Notes: generated by a model not told the origin, from the sequence alone. Counted from the stretch's first letter, positions 6,766 to 18,358 are shown. The stretch is DNA of 38,288 nucleotides from Methylobacterium sp. Leaf125 (GCF_001423085.1 NZ_LMNU01000048.1:1-38288); one strand, 5' to 3'. Numbers and translations: made by a program.

Positions 6766-8367
6766 GTGACCCCGGTCGTCCCCCCGGCCCGAACGGAGGG
6801 GCCGACACCTCTGTTCGGCGCCTACGGCATCGTCAAGCGCTTCGGCGACGTCACGGCCAATGACGGGATCGACCTGGAGATCCGGGCCGGCGAGATCCAT
6901 GCCTTGCTCGGCGAGAACGGCGCCGGCAAGTCGACCCTGATGAAGATTCTCTACGGGCTCCTGGAGCCCACCGAAGGCGTGGTCACCCATCGCGGCGACA
7001 TCGTGCGCCTCGCCAATCCGGAGGCGGCCCGGGCGCTGGGCATCGGCATGGTGTTCCAGCACTTCTCCCTGTGCGAGAACCTGACGGTCGCCGAGAACAT
7101 CGCCCTGGTCATGCCGCGGGCCTTACGGGGTCGGACCCTGAAAGCGCGCATTGCTGCGGTCGGCGGTACCTACGGGCTGCACCTCGACCCGGATCGGCCC
7201 GTCTGGTCGCTCTCGGCCGGCGAGCGCCAGCGCATCGAGATCATCCGCTGCCTCCTGCAGGACCCGCACCTCGTGATCCTGGACGAGCCGACCTCGGTGC
7301 TGACGCCCGGCGAGGCGGACCTGCTGTTCGGCGTGCTGGAGCGTCTGCGCGACGAGGGTCGGGCGCTGCTCTATATCTCCCATCGCCTCGACGAGGTGCG
7401 CCGGCTCTGCGCGCGTGCCACCATCCTGCGCGGCGGCCGGGTGGTGGGAACCTGCGACCCACGCGCCGAGACCGCCCGGTCGCTCGCCGCCATGATGGTG
7501 GGGGCGCAGGTGGGCGAGGTAAAGCCGCCCACCGGGCAGGCAGCCGGACCCGCGCGTCTGGTCCTGTCCGGGCTCACCCTCCCCGCTCCCGGGCTGCACG
7601 GCACCGCCCTCGACCGCGTTTCGCTCAGCGTGCGCGGCGGTGAGATCGTGGGCATCGCCGGAATCGCCGGCAACGGGCAGGCGGAGCTGTTCGACGCCCT
7701 CTCTGGTGAGACCCTGGCGTCCGAGCCCGAAATGGTGCGGTTCGACGGCGTGATGTCCGGGCGCCTCGGGATCACGGCCCGGCGGCGGGGCGGCGCCGGC
7801 TTCGTACCGGAGGACCGCAACGGCCACGGCGCGGCCCCGACCCTGAGCCTGTCCGACAACGCGATCCTGTCGCGTCACGCCACGGCAGGCCTGAGCCGCT
7901 TCGGATTCCTGCGTCGCGCCGTCGCGAAATCCCTCGCCCGCGCCGTCATCGACGCCTTCGACGTGCGCGGGGCGGGGTCCGATCCCACCGCCGGTACCCT
8001 GTCGGGCGGCAACCTGCAGAAGTACCTGATGGGGCGTGAGATTCTGGCCGAACCCGGCATCCTCGTGGTCAACCAGCCGACCTGGGGCGTCGACGCCCTG
8101 GCCGCCGCCCATATCCGGCAGGCGCTCCTCGACTTGGCGGAGCGGGGCACTGCCGTGCTGGTGATGAGCCAGGACCTCGACGAACTGTTCGCGATCGCCG
8201 GGCGGATCGCGGTATTGCACGACGGCACACTGTCGCCGGCCGTGCCGGCGGCCGGAACCACGCGTGAGACCCTGGGCCTGCTCATGGGTGGGTCGGAGCC
8301 AGCGCGCATTCCGCCGCCCGCATCGGTCCTTGCGGACACCCCCTGGGGGCCGACCCATGCGCATTGA
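6766..8367 (+). CDS. ABC importer ATPase, nucleoside/BMP type
   Basis: 533 aa with two fused nucleotide-binding domains, as in sugar and BMP-family nucleoside importers. Domain 1 has Walker A GENGAGKST (49-57), signature LSAGERQR and Walker B VILDEPTSVL. Domain 2 has the degenerate GIAGNGQAEL loop, signature LSGGNLQK and ILVVNQPTWGVD in place of a canonical Walker B, which is normal for this group. The GTG start lies one base after the deaminase stop. The gene overlaps the first permease by 11 bases. It energises uptake of a nucleoside or purine base with the two permeases and the binding protein that follow. Confidence 0.92.
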   Translation: MTPVVPPARTEGPTPLFGAYGIVKRFGDVTANDGIDLEIRAGEIHALLGENGAGKSTLMKILYGLLEPTEGVVTHRGDIVRLANPEAARALGIGMVFQHFSLCENLTVAENIALVMPRALRGRTLKARIAAVGGTYGLHLDPDRPVWSLSAGERQRIEIIRCLLQDPHLVILDEPTSVLTPGEADLLFGVLERLRDEGRALLYISHRLDEVRRLCARATILRGGRVVGTCDPRAETARSLAAMMVGAQVGEVKPPTGQAAGPARLVLSGLTLPAPGLHGTALDRVSLSVRGGEIVGIAGIAGNGQAELFDALSGETLASEPEMVRFDGVMSGRLGITARRRGGAGFVPEDRNGHGAAPTLSLSDNAILSRHATAGLSRFGFLRRAVAKSLARAVIDAFDVRGAGSDPTAGTLSGGNLQKYLMGREILAEPGILVVNQPTWGVDALAAAHIRQALLDLAERGTAVLVMSQDLDELFAIAGRIAVLHDGTLSPAVPAAGTTRETLGLLMGGSEPARIPPPASVLADTPWGPTHAH

Positions 8368-9433
8368 CCTGACGCCGCGCGCCAACCGCTCGGCCCTGTT
8401 GGATGCGCTCTCGCCCATCCTGGCCTTCCTGGCCGCCCTGGTGGTCGGTGGCCTCGTGGTATCCGCCCTCGGCCGATCTCCGGCCGCCGCCTTCGTGACG
8501 TACTTCGTGGCGCCCCTGAGTGAGGTCTGGTCGCTGCAGGAGGTGGCCATCAAGGCCGCGCCGCTCGCCCTCATCGCCACGGGCCTCGCCTTCTGCTTTC
8601 GTGCCAACATCTGGAATATCGGGGCGGAGGGACAGTTCGTCATGGGCGGCCTGTTCGGCGGCTGGATCGGCGTCGCCACCCACGGGGCCACCGGCAACAC
8701 CGCCTGGGTACTGCCCCTGATGCTGGTCGTCGGGACACTGGCGGGCCTGCTCTACGCGCTGATTCCCGCCCTGCTGAAGGTCCGCCTCGGGGTTTCGGAG
8801 ATCCTGACCAGCCTGATGCTGGTCTATGTCGCCGAGCTGCTGCTCGACTACATGGCGCGGGGACCCTTGCGGGATCCGGCCGGCTTCAACTTCCCCCAGA
8901 GCGTCCCCTTCGATGAAGCGGCGCGCCTGCCCTACCTGATGGAGGGCGACACCCTGCATGCCGGCGTGGCCATCGCACTGGTGGTCCTCGGCCTCGCCAC
9001 GCTGGTGCTCGCCCGGACCCTGTTCGGCTTTACCGTTCGGGTGGTGGGCGCGAGCCCGCGGGCGGCGCGCTTCGCCGGCTTCAGCGATGCGCGCCTGACC
9101 CTGGCGGTCTTCGCCGTCTCCGGAGCGGCCGCGGGCCTCGCGGGCATCTCCGAGGTGGCAGGCAGGATCGGCCAGCTCCAGCCCTCGATCTCGCCCGGCT
9201 ACGGGTTCACCGCCATCATCGTCGCGTTCCTGGGGCGGCTCTCTCCGGTGGGAATCCTGGTCGCCGCCCTCGTCATCGCCCTCACCACCATCGGCGGCGA
9301 GGGCGCGCAAATCGACTTGAAGCTGCCCCTCGACCTCACGCGTGCCTTCCAGGGCCTGCTCCTCGCCCTAGTGCTCGGAGCCGACGCCCTGTCGCGCTAC
9401 CGGGTCCGCCTCGTGCCGGGAGCTGCCGCGTGA
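8357..9433 (+). CDS. ABC importer permease 1, nucleoside/BMP type
   Basis: 358 aa integral membrane protein of the branched-chain/ribose-type permease family. About eight to ten hydrophobic helices are visible, for example ILAFLAALVVGGLVVSALG and VLPLMLVVGTLAGLLYALI. Conserved loop motifs are FRANIWNIGAEGQFVMGGLF and VVGASPRAARFAGFSDARLTL, the latter being the coupling segment. ATG 8357 was chosen because it gives the usual short basic N-terminus (MRIDLTPRANRS). The next permease starts in a GTGA overlap with its stop. Together they form the channel of the importer. Confidence 0.9.
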   Translation: MRIDLTPRANRSALLDALSPILAFLAALVVGGLVVSALGRSPAAAFVTYFVAPLSEVWSLQEVAIKAAPLALIATGLAFCFRANIWNIGAEGQFVMGGLFGGWIGVATHGATGNTAWVLPLMLVVGTLAGLLYALIPALLKVRLGVSEILTSLMLVYVAELLLDYMARGPLRDPAGFNFPQSVPFDEAARLPYLMEGDTLHAGVAIALVVLGLATLVLARTLFGFTVRVVGASPRAARFAGFSDARLTLAVFAVSGAAAGLAGISEVAGRIGQLQPSISPGYGFTAIIVAFLGRLSPVGILVAALVIALTTIGGEGAQIDLKLPLDLTRAFQGLLLALVLGADALSRYRVRLVPGAAA

Positions 9434-10356
9434 GCCTCGACATCCTGCAGATGGTGCTCGTCACCATCGTCGCCGCCGCCACGCCGCTGATGATCGCGGC
9501 CCTCGGCGAAGTCGTCGTCGAGCGTGCGGGCGTCCTCAACCTCGGCGTCGAGGGCATGATGGTGCTGGGTGCGGCCACCGGCTTCGCCGTGGCGGTGGAA
9601 ACCGGGTCGACGCTGGTGGGCGCGGCGGCCGGGGCCGGGGCAGGCCTCGCCCTCTCAGCCCTGTTCGGACTTCTCACCGTGGTCCTGAGTGCCAATCAGG
9701 TCGCCTCCGGCCTCGCCATGACGATCCTCGGCCTCGGTCTCTCGGGCCTCGTCGGCGCGTCCTATGTCGGCTTGAAGCGCGCGCCGGCGCCGCATCTCGA
9801 CCTGCCTGGCCTTACGGATCTTCCCGGCATCGGACGTCTGGTCTTCGGGCAGGACGGCTTCGTCTACTTCGCCTTCGCGCTGGCGGCGGGGGGGTGGTGG
9901 TTCCTCTGGCGCACCCGCACCGGCCTGATCCTGCGGGCCATCGGGGACGACCACACCGCGACGCATGCGCTCGGGCTCCAGGTCCGCACGGTCCGATTCC
10001 GTGCCGTGCTGTTCGGGGGGGCCTGCGCAGGCCTCGCCGGGGCCTACCTGTCGCTGTCCTATACCCCATTCTGGGCACCCGCGATGACGGCCGGGCGGGG
10101 CTGGATCGCCCTCGCCCTCGTGGTCTTCGCCTCCTGGCGCCCACTCCGGGTGCTGGCGGGAGCGTTGCTGTTCGGCGGCGCCACGGTGCTCCAGCTCAAC
10201 GCTCAGGCCGCCGGCATCGGCCTGCCGGGACAGCTCCTCTCCGCCCTGCCCTACCTCGCCACCATCCTGGCCCTGGTCTTGCTCTCCCTCGGCAGGCGCC
10301 AGGGCGGCTCCCTCGCCCCGGCGTCGCTCGGCCGGGTCTTCACCCCGCACCGGTAG
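9430..10356 (+). CDS. ABC importer permease 2, nucleoside/BMP type
   Basis: 308 aa membrane protein, the shorter partner of permease 1, with the motifs LGEVVVERAGVLNLGVEGMM and AIGDDHTATHALGLQVRTVR typical of the second permease in BMP-type nucleoside importers (YufQ/NupC-like). It starts with GTG 9430, overlapping the stop of permease 1. It ends 29 bases before the binding-protein gene. Substrate class is taken from the neighbours and from the similarity of the whole set to known nucleoside systems. Confidence 0.9.
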   Translation: MSLDILQMVLVTIVAAATPLMIAALGEVVVERAGVLNLGVEGMMVLGAATGFAVAVETGSTLVGAAAGAGAGLALSALFGLLTVVLSANQVASGLAMTILGLGLSGLVGASYVGLKRAPAPHLDLPGLTDLPGIGRLVFGQDGFVYFAFALAAGGWWFLWRTRTGLILRAIGDDHTATHALGLQVRTVRFRAVLFGGACAGLAGAYLSLSYTPFWAPAMTAGRGWIALALVVFASWRPLRVLAGALLFGGATVLQLNAQAAGIGLPGQLLSALPYLATILALVLLSLGRRQGGSLAPASLGRVFTPHR

Positions 10357-10385
10357 GCGCGCGTACCTCGAAGGATCTCGGAACG

Positions 10386-11462
10386 ATGCGGATTGTGCAG
10401 GGGACCCTGGTGGCCGTTCTCGCCCTCGGAATCGGAGGCGCGCAGGCCCAGGAGAAGAAGCCCGGCGAGAAGCTGAAGGTCGGCTTCGTCTATGTCGGAC
10501 CGGTGGCCGATTACGGCTACTCGTACCAGCACGACCAGAGCCGCAAGGCGCTCGCAGCAGCCCTCGGCGACAAGGTCGAGACCAGTTTCCTCGAGAACGT
10601 GCCCGAGGCCGACAGCGAGCGCTCCATCGAGAGCCTCGCGCGCTCCGGCCACGGCCTGATCTTCACCACCTCGTTCGGCTTCATGGAGCCGACGCTGAAG
10701 GTCGCCAAGAAATTTCCCAAGCTGAAGTTCGAGCACGCCACCGGCTACAAGCGCGCGGCCAATGTTTCGACCTACTCGGCCCGGTTCTATGAGGGCCGTT
10801 ACGTCTGCGGCGAGATCGCCGGCCGACTCTCGAAGACGGGCACCCTCGGGTACATCGCCTCGTTCCCGATTCCCGAGGTGGTGAGCGGCATCAACGCCTT
10901 CATGCTCGGCGCACAGTCGGTGAACCCCAATATCAAGCTCAAGATCGTCTGGGTGAACACCTGGTTCGATCCCGGCAAGGAGGCCGAGGCCGCCAAGGCA
11001 CTGCTGGCCCAGGGCGCCGACATCCTGTCGCAGCACACCGATTCCGCCGCGCCGTTGCAGGAGGCGGAGAAGCAGGGCAAGCTCGCCTTCGGACAATCCT
11101 CCGACCAGATGCGCTTCGCGCCGAGGGCCCAGCTCACCTCCATCGTCGACGATTGGGACGGCTACGTCATCGGCGAGGCCAAGGCCGTCCTCGACGGCAC
11201 CTGGAAGAGCCACGACACCTGGGGCGGCATCAAGGACGGCATGGTCGTGCTGGCGCCCTTCGCCAACATGCCCGACGACGTGAAGGCCAAGGCCGAGGCC
11301 ACCAAGAAGGCGATCGCGGACGGCACGCTCCACCCGTTTCACGGTCCGGTATACAAGCAGGATGGTACAGAGGTCGTGAAGGCCGGCGAGAACGCCCCCG
11401 ACCCGATGATCCTCGGCATGAACTGGTACGTGAAGGGCATCGGCGACACGCTTCCGCACTAG
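10386..11462 (+). CDS. BMP-family periplasmic binding protein for a nucleoside or purine
   Basis: 358 aa with a signal peptide ending AQA-QEKK (cleavage after about residue 21). There is no lipobox Cys, so it should be a free periplasmic protein. The fold matches the basic membrane protein/PnrA family: VGFVYVGPVADYGYSYQHDQSRKAL, FTTSFGFMEPTLKVAKKFP, FEHATGYKRAANVSTYSARFYEGRYV and AQGADILSQHTDSAAPLQ. PnrA relatives bind purine nucleosides; related proteins from ureide and purine clusters bind bases. It completes the importer and precedes xanthine dehydrogenase, so xanthine, hypoxanthine, guanine or their nucleosides are likely ligands. AAGGA lies about ten bases before ATG. Confidence 0.88.
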   Translation: MRIVQGTLVAVLALGIGGAQAQEKKPGEKLKVGFVYVGPVADYGYSYQHDQSRKALAAALGDKVETSFLENVPEADSERSIESLARSGHGLIFTTSFGFMEPTLKVAKKFPKLKFEHATGYKRAANVSTYSARFYEGRYVCGEIAGRLSKTGTLGYIASFPIPEVVSGINAFMLGAQSVNPNIKLKIVWVNTWFDPGKEAEAAKALLAQGADILSQHTDSAAPLQEAEKQGKLAFGQSSDQMRFAPRAQLTSIVDDWDGYVIGEAKAVLDGTWKSHDTWGGIKDGMVVLAPFANMPDDVKAKAEATKKAIADGTLHPFHGPVYKQDGTEVVKAGENAPDPMILGMNWYVKGIGDTLPH

Positions 11463-11520
11463 CCCGGTCGCGAACTGTCCCGTGGGGGCGACGAATCGGC
11501 GTTCGAACACGAGAGGCCGC

Positions 11521-13009
11521 ATGAGACACGCGATCCGCTTCCTCCTCGGCCCTGACGCGCGCACGATCGAGACCTGCGACCCGACGCTGACGGTGCTCGA
11601 CTGGCTGCGCGGGTCCGAGCGGCTGACCGGCACCAAGGAGGGCTGCAACGAGGGGGATTGCGGGGCCTGCACCGTGGTCGTGGTGCGCCCCGAGGGGCCG
11701 CCCGGCGCCGAGCGCCTGCGCTACCGCACGGTCGACGCCTGCATCACCTTCCTGGGTATGCTCGACGGGTGCCAGCTTCTCACCGTGGAGCACCTGCGCC
11801 GGGCCGACGGGACCCTGCATCCGGTCCAGCGCCTGATGGTGGCGGAGCACGGCTCGCAATGCGGCTTCTGCACGCCGGGCTTCGTGATGTCGCTGTTCGC
11901 CCTGACCAAGGACCGGCCCGCCGCGACCGGGGAGGTCTGGACCTCCGCGAGTCCCATCGACGACGCGCTCGCCGGCAATCTCTGCCGCTGCACCGGCTAC
12001 GCGCCCATCGTGCGCGCCGCCGAGCGGGCGCTGGCCGCCCCCGAGGCGGATGCCTTCGACGCCGCCCACGACGACACCCTCGCCCGGCTGCTGGCCCTGC
12101 GTGACGATGAGACCGTGGCAGTCTCCGGTCCGAAGGGGCGCTTCCTCGCGCCCGCCACCATCCAGGGGGTCGTCGACCTCATGGCCGAGCACCCGGATGC
12201 GACCCTCGTCGCCGGGGCCACCGACGTCGCCCTCTGGGTGACGAAGGGTCTGCGCGTCCTCGACCCCGTGCTCTGGCTCGGGCGGGTGCCCATGCTGCGC
12301 GTCGTCGGCGAGGCCGCCGACCATCTTTACCTCGGGGCGGGCGTGAGCCTCGCCGAGGCCGGGCTGCACCTCTCGCGCCTGCATCCGGATCTCGGCGAGC
12401 TGTTCCGCCGGCACGGTGCCGCCCAGACCCGCAATGCCGGCACGCTCGGAGGAAACATCGCCAACGGTTCGCCGATCGGCGATGCGGCGCCGGCGCTGAT
12501 CGCGCTGGGCGCCCGCCTCCACCTGATCGGCCGGGGCACCGAGCGCGAGATCCCCCTGGAGGATTTCTTCCTCGCCTACGGGCGGCAGGACCTGCGGCCG
12601 GGCGAGTTCGTCGGCGGGGTCCGGGTGCCGAAGCTCGGCCCCGACGCGCTGTTTCGCGCCTACAAGATCTCGAAGCGCTTCGACGAGGACATCTCCGCCG
12701 TGCTCGGCGCCTTCCGGGTGACCCTCGCGGGCGGCACGATCCGGGAGGCGCGCATCGCCTATGGCGGCATGGCGGGCACGCCCGGGCGCGCGGCACGGGC
12801 CGAGGCCGCCCTGGTGGGCCGGCCCCTCGACGCGGCCGTCGTGCCGGCCTTCAAGGCGGCGTTGGCCCAGGATTTCACGCCGCTCACCGACATGCGGGCG
12901 ACGGCCGGCTACCGCCTCAGGGTGGCCGGCAACCTGATCGAGCGCCTGATCCACGAGGCCGCGCCGCGGGCGCCGGAGACCCGTCTCGCCTCCGTGGGAG
13001 CCCTGGCCC

Positions 13010-13017
<8 letters not shown>
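11521..13017 (+). CDS. xdhA: Xanthine dehydrogenase small subunit (2Fe-2S and FAD)
   Basis: 498 aa. Residues 1-85 form the plant-type ferredoxin domain with Cys42, Cys47, Cys50 and Cys74 (KEGCNEGDCGAC). The second [2Fe-2S] helical domain carries Cys114, Cys117, Cys155 and Cys157 (GSQCGFCTPG, GNLCRCTGY). The FAD domain follows from about 185 (TLVAGATDVALWVTKGLR, then RNAGTLGGNIANGSPIGDAAPAL), and a CO-dehydrogenase-flavoprotein-like C-terminal domain ends the chain. The subunit passes electrons from the Mo site of XdhB to NAD during hypoxanthine to xanthine to urate oxidation in the cytoplasm. Its last eight bases overlap xdhB. All cofactor ligands appear intact. Confidence 0.97.
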
Positions 13018-15363
<2,346 letters not shown>

Positions 15364-15367
<4 letters not shown>

Positions 15368-16182
15368 GCCTGGACCCGTCGGAGACGCTGTCGGCGACCC
15401 TGGCGACCGCCCTTGCGGCGGGTACGCCGGCGGCCCTGGTCACCGTGTCCGAGGCGCTGGGCTCGACGCCGCGCGCAGCCGGCACCGCCATGCTGGTGAT
15501 GCCGGACCGGGTCGCCGGCACCGTCGGGGGCGGCACCTACGAATGGGCGGGCATCGCCCGCGCCCGGGAACTCCTGGCGGCGGGCGAGGCCGAGGCGACC
15601 CTGCGCAGGCCCCTGGGACCCGAGACCGGCCAGTGCTGCGGCGGGCACGTGACCCTGGCGATCCGCCGGGCCGATGCCGCGACGCTCGCCGCCCTCCGGG
15701 CCTCGGAGGCCGAATCCGCTGCACGGGCGCCCCTGGTGATGATCTACGGCGCGGGCCATGTCGGGCGCGCCCTGGCCCTGGCCCTCGACCCGCTGCCCGT
15801 CCGTCCGCGGATCATCGATGACCGGCCCGAGGAGATCGCGCGGGTTTCGAGCACGCGCGTCGCACGGGTCGTCGGCTCGGCCAGCGCCGCGGCGGAGGCT
15901 GCGCCGCCCGGGGCCGCCCACGTGGTGGTCACGCACAGCCACGCCCTCGACAGCCTGATCTGCGCCAGCCTGCTGGAGGCGAACACCTTCGCGTATCTCG
16001 GCCTGATCGGGTCTGCCACGAAGCGGGCGACCTTCCTCTCCGCCTTTCGGGCGATGGGCTTGGACGAGGCGGCGCTGGCCCGCCTCGTCTGCCCGATCGG
16101 CGGGACGCGGGTGCGCGACAAGCGCCCCGCGGTGATCGCCGCCCTGGTGGCGGCCGAACTCATCGCCGCCTTCGCGCCCTGA
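15364..16182 (+). CDS. xdhC: XdhC, molybdenum cofactor insertion chaperone for xanthine dehydrogenase
   Basis: 272 aa from GTG 15364, which overlaps the xdhB stop. The N-terminal XdhC/CoxI domain shows VSEALGSTPRAAGTAMLV and GPETGQCCGGHVTLAI with the conserved CC pair. A Rossmann-like domain follows (MIYGAGHVGRALALAL), then AYLGLIGSATKRATF and CPIGGTRVRDKRPAVIAALVAAEL. XdhC binds sulfurated molybdenum cofactor and delivers it to XdhB. It is the last gene of the long plus-strand operon. Only three bases separate its stop from the stop of the small minus-strand gene that follows, and no terminator hairpin is evident. Confidence 0.95.
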
Positions 16183-16185
16183 GCG

Positions 16186-16452
16186 TCAGGGGCGTCCGGC
16201 CGGTGGCGGAGGCGCCTCGCCGCCGCGCACCGGCCTCTCCTCGACCGGAACGCCCCCGGCCCGGGGCGGCACCGGGATCGCGTCGCCGCTGCGGATCGCC
16301 TCGGCCTCGTTGCGGGGGCCGGCCCGCCCCTCGGTTCCCCCCGGGGCGGTGGCGCCCTCCATGCCGGCGGGCGCGCCGACGCTCTGGGCCAGGGCCGGGC
16401 CGGCAAGGCCGAGGGAGAGGCTGAGGCTGAGAAGGCTGAGCACACGGATCAT
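16186..16452 (-). CDS. Small exported protein with APAG/APGG motif (88 aa)
   Basis: ATG 16452 is preceded by AGGAG about nine bases away. The product begins with a signal peptide (MIRVLSLLSLSLSLGLAGPALA, cleavage before QS). The mature part is QSVGAPAGMEGATAPGG, then GRAGPRNEAEAIRSG and a Pro/Arg/Glu-rich tail. I know no named family. The mature N-terminus aligns with two other tiny exported proteins in this window (16491-16688 and 25897-26148), which supports it as a real gene. It is 38 bases downstream of the 16491-16688 gene and probably co-transcribed with it. Function unknown; a periplasmic location is inferred. Confidence 0.7.
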   Translation of the reverse strand: MIRVLSLLSLSLSLGLAGPALAQSVGAPAGMEGATAPGGTEGRAGPRNEAEAIRSGDAIPVPPRAGGVPVEERPVRGGEAPPPPAGRP

Positions 16453-16490
16453 GCGGTCTGGACTCCTGAAGGCGGGTGGTCGAGGCGGGT

Positions 16491-16688
16491 TCAACGGTGG
16501 CGGCGGTGGGCCACCGACCGATGGCGGATCTGATGCCGGTGGCGGAGGGCGGTGCGGCCGCGCAGGCCGCCGGGGGCCGTGATCCGGGGCTGGCCTCCCG
16601 GCGCGATCAGGGTGCCCTGCGCCCGGGCGGCCGGGGCGAGCGCCAGGAGACCTGCCGCGAGCAGCGCTGCGGCGCACCCCCGCGCCAT
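16491..16688 (-). CDS. Small exported protein with APGG motif (65 aa)
   Basis: ATG 16688 has a well-placed CGGAG five bases upstream. The product starts with a signal peptide (ARGCAAALLAAGLLALAPAARA, then QG), followed by TLIAPGGQPRITAPGGLRGR. This aligns with its neighbour and with the 25897-26148 protein (APxG, then APGG, then GxA and Arg). The last 17 residues are unusually rich in His and Arg, unlike the other two, and may reflect an old frameshift. Function unknown. Confidence 0.6.
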   Translation of the reverse strand: MARGCAAALLAAGLLALAPAARAQGTLIAPGGQPRITAPGGLRGRTALRHRHQIRHRSVAHRRHR

Positions 16689-16767
16689 CAGGCTCCGAAC
16701 CGAAAATCGAGGCGTCAAATCCCATCCTCCCTGCGGCCCGCTTGGCTGGGCGTCGATCAAGTTGCAG

Positions 16768-16782
16768 GCAAAGGACATGCCG
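16768..16782 (-). promoter_or_regulatory. Weak sigma-54-like site before the two small exported proteins
   Basis: Read on the minus strand the site is CGGCAT-GTCCT-TTGC. It keeps GG and GC with the right spacing but departs from TGGCAC at two positions. It lies about 80 bases before ATG 16688, further than at the better sites. The match could be chance. Confidence 0.3.
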
Positions 16783-16841
16783 GAGCGAACTGATATCACA
16801 AGGCTTTGTCGGATCGCGACGCTGCGGCTGCCTCAGGCCGG

Positions 16842-17723
16842 TCAGCTGCCACGATAGGTCTGGTAGCTCCAGGGGCTCGCCACCAGGGGCACGTGGTAAT
16901 GCCCTTCCGGATCGGCGACCCCGAAACGCAGCGTGACGCTGTCGAGGAAGGGAGGTTCGGGCAGGCCCTGACAGGTGGCGCGGAAGTGATCGCCGATGCG
17001 GAAGCGCAGCTCGTAGGCAGCCACCGGAACGGGGCGTCCGCCGATCAGCGGCTCGTCCGTGCGCCCGTCGGCGTTCGTCACCGTGCGGGCCACCCGGACG
17101 GTCTCGGTCTCCGAGACCCATTCGTGGAGTTCCACCGGGATTCCCGGCGCCGGCCGGCCCGCCACGGTGTCGAGGACGTGGGTGGATATCCGGCCCGTGA
17201 CGCGGGGCGCGCCCGGCCCGCTCACCAGGGTGCCGAGGCGAAGGGCGGCGATGCGGTACACCTCTGCGAGGGCGGTCCGGCGCTCGGTCTCCGGGTCGGC
17301 GGCGAGGCGTGCCTGGACGGTGCGCAGCAGCGAGGCGCGGCCATGGCGCCTGACGCAGAGGATGAACGGGAACCCGAAGGTCCGGCCATAGGCCGCGTTC
17401 AGCGCCGCGAAGCGCTCGCCTTCCGCCTCCGAGAGCCGATCGAGGCCGGCGGCCGCCGGCTCGGCGCTGGAATCGGGGGCGATCGTGCCGATGCGGGCCG
17501 CACGCCCGGCGAGCCCGGGGTGGTCGGTGAGAAGGGCGTGGCGGGCCGCCTCCGGCGCGGCCTCGACCGCCCCCTGCAGGGCAGCGAGCAGGGCCTCGAC
17601 GGTGGGAAACGGCCGCTGTGCGGCGGCAGCCTCGGCGACCCAGGGCGCGTATTCGAACACGCCCCCGAGGGCGGCGACGAACGCACCGTGCGGGGCCTGG
17701 TTCAGGGCGTCGAGGGTCGGCAT
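16842..17723 (-). CDS. Fused OHCU decarboxylase / 5-hydroxyisourate hydrolase
   Basis: 293 aa bifunctional protein. Residues 1-165 are an OHCU decarboxylase domain: LGGVFEYAPWVAEAA, then LLTDHPGLAGR with the catalytic-type His (about 68), and AAYGRTFGFPFILCVR. Residues about 175-293 are a transthyretin-like HIU hydrolase: RISTHVLDTVAGRPAPGIPVEL with the active-site His (about 182), GHYHVPLVASPWSYQTY and the diagnostic C-terminal YRGS. Order and size match allantoin-synthase fusions. Together the domains take HIU to OHCU to (S)-allantoin, acting straight after urate oxidase. The gene is on the opposite strand from both xdh and uricase, with AGGA about eleven bases upstream. It therefore needs its own promoter, and I see no convincing one in the 164 bases upstream. 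Confidence 0.95.
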   Translation of the reverse strand: MPTLDALNQAPHGAFVAALGGVFEYAPWVAEAAAAQRPFPTVEALLAALQGAVEAAPEAARHALLTDHPGLAGRAARIGTIAPDSSAEPAAAGLDRLSEAEGERFAALNAAYGRTFGFPFILCVRRHGRASLLRTVQARLAADPETERRTALAEVYRIAALRLGTLVSGPGAPRVTGRISTHVLDTVAGRPAPGIPVELHEWVSETETVRVARTVTNADGRTDEPLIGGRPVPVAAYELRFRIGDHFRATCQGLPEPPFLDSVTLRFGVADPEGHYHVPLVASPWSYQTYRGS

Positions 17724-17887
17724 CGCGGATCCATCCTGCGCAGGGCGGGGGCCGGGGAAGCCATAGCAGGCAGCGGGCCATCCGGCGCGGGCGCGTGGCG
17801 GCGCAAGGATCGCCAGGCGCGCGAAAATGTGGTCTGGCCGGCGCTCCCGCCCGCTCGATGGATGCCGGACGGACAGCGAGGCCAGCC

Positions 17888-18268
17888 ATGATCCGCAAGA
17901 CGCACCTCCCGCCCGACGCGACGCTGATCCAGGTCGCGGGCGATCTCGCCGAGCCCGAGGAGTACCTGCGCCGGCTCCTCGGGAACATGCGGTTCTGCCA
18001 GAAGCGGCATGGCGACGCCCTGGTGCGGATCGGGGTGACCGGAAAGGGCAAGGGCGGGGGCAAGGGTGAGGGGCTGAGCCCCTCCTACCGGATCGACTAC
18101 CGGGTGGACGGGGTCGAGACGGTCTTCAACGGCTTCGGCGGCACCTCGCACAGCGCCTTCACCGAAACCAACGTTCGCGAGACGAACTGGAGCCGGGCCC
18201 ACGCGACGATCCAGGAGGTCCAGCGACTCTACGACGACCTGCGCAAGGGCCCGCCCCGCGCGCCTTGA
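17888..18268 (+). CDS. Hypothetical protein, 126 aa
   Basis: The frame starts at ATG 17888 (MIRKTHLPPDATLIQVAGDL). I do not recognise the family. It contains a basic Gly/Lys loop (TGKGKGGGKGEG, about 51-62), a beta-like segment (SYRIDYRVDGVETVFNGFGG) and a closing helix (ATIQEVQRLYDDLRKG). There is no signal peptide or membrane segment, and the size suggests a small soluble domain. It diverges from the OHCU/HIU gene and shares a 164-base gap with it. Nothing in its sequence ties it to purine breakdown. Confidence 0.6.
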   Translation: MIRKTHLPPDATLIQVAGDLAEPEEYLRRLLGNMRFCQKRHGDALVRIGVTGKGKGGGKGEGLSPSYRIDYRVDGVETVFNGFGGTSHSAFTETNVRETNWSRAHATIQEVQRLYDDLRKGPPRAP

Positions 18269-18338
18269 GCCTGCCCGAGAGCCCGGCCGTCGCATCCCAA
18301 ACCGACTTGGGGGGAAGGACGGATCGACATCCGGCGAT

Positions 18339-18358
18339 ACTGTATGACTTCATACAGT
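18339..18358. promoter_or_regulatory. Candidate operator, perfect 9-2-9 inverted repeat
   Basis: ACTGTATGA and TCATACAGT flank a two-base centre. It is AT-rich in a GC-rich setting and lies about 87 bases before the GTG start of the GGDEF/EAL gene. The TGTA/TACA arms resemble GntR-type sites. It is not the E. coli LexA box, because CTGT and ACAG are ten rather than eight bases apart. It may control the cyclic-di-GMP gene, but the protein that binds it is unknown. Confidence 0.45.

Noticed and set aside
17799..17813. Sigma-54 promoter before the OHCU/HIU gene (minus-strand TGGCGATCCTTGC)
   Set aside because: The GG and GC elements are eight rather than ten bases apart, which RpoN does not tolerate.
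18339..18358. LexA (SOS) box
   Set aside because: CTGT and ACAG are ten bases apart rather than eight, and alphaproteobacterial LexA uses a GTTC-N7-GTTC direct repeat.
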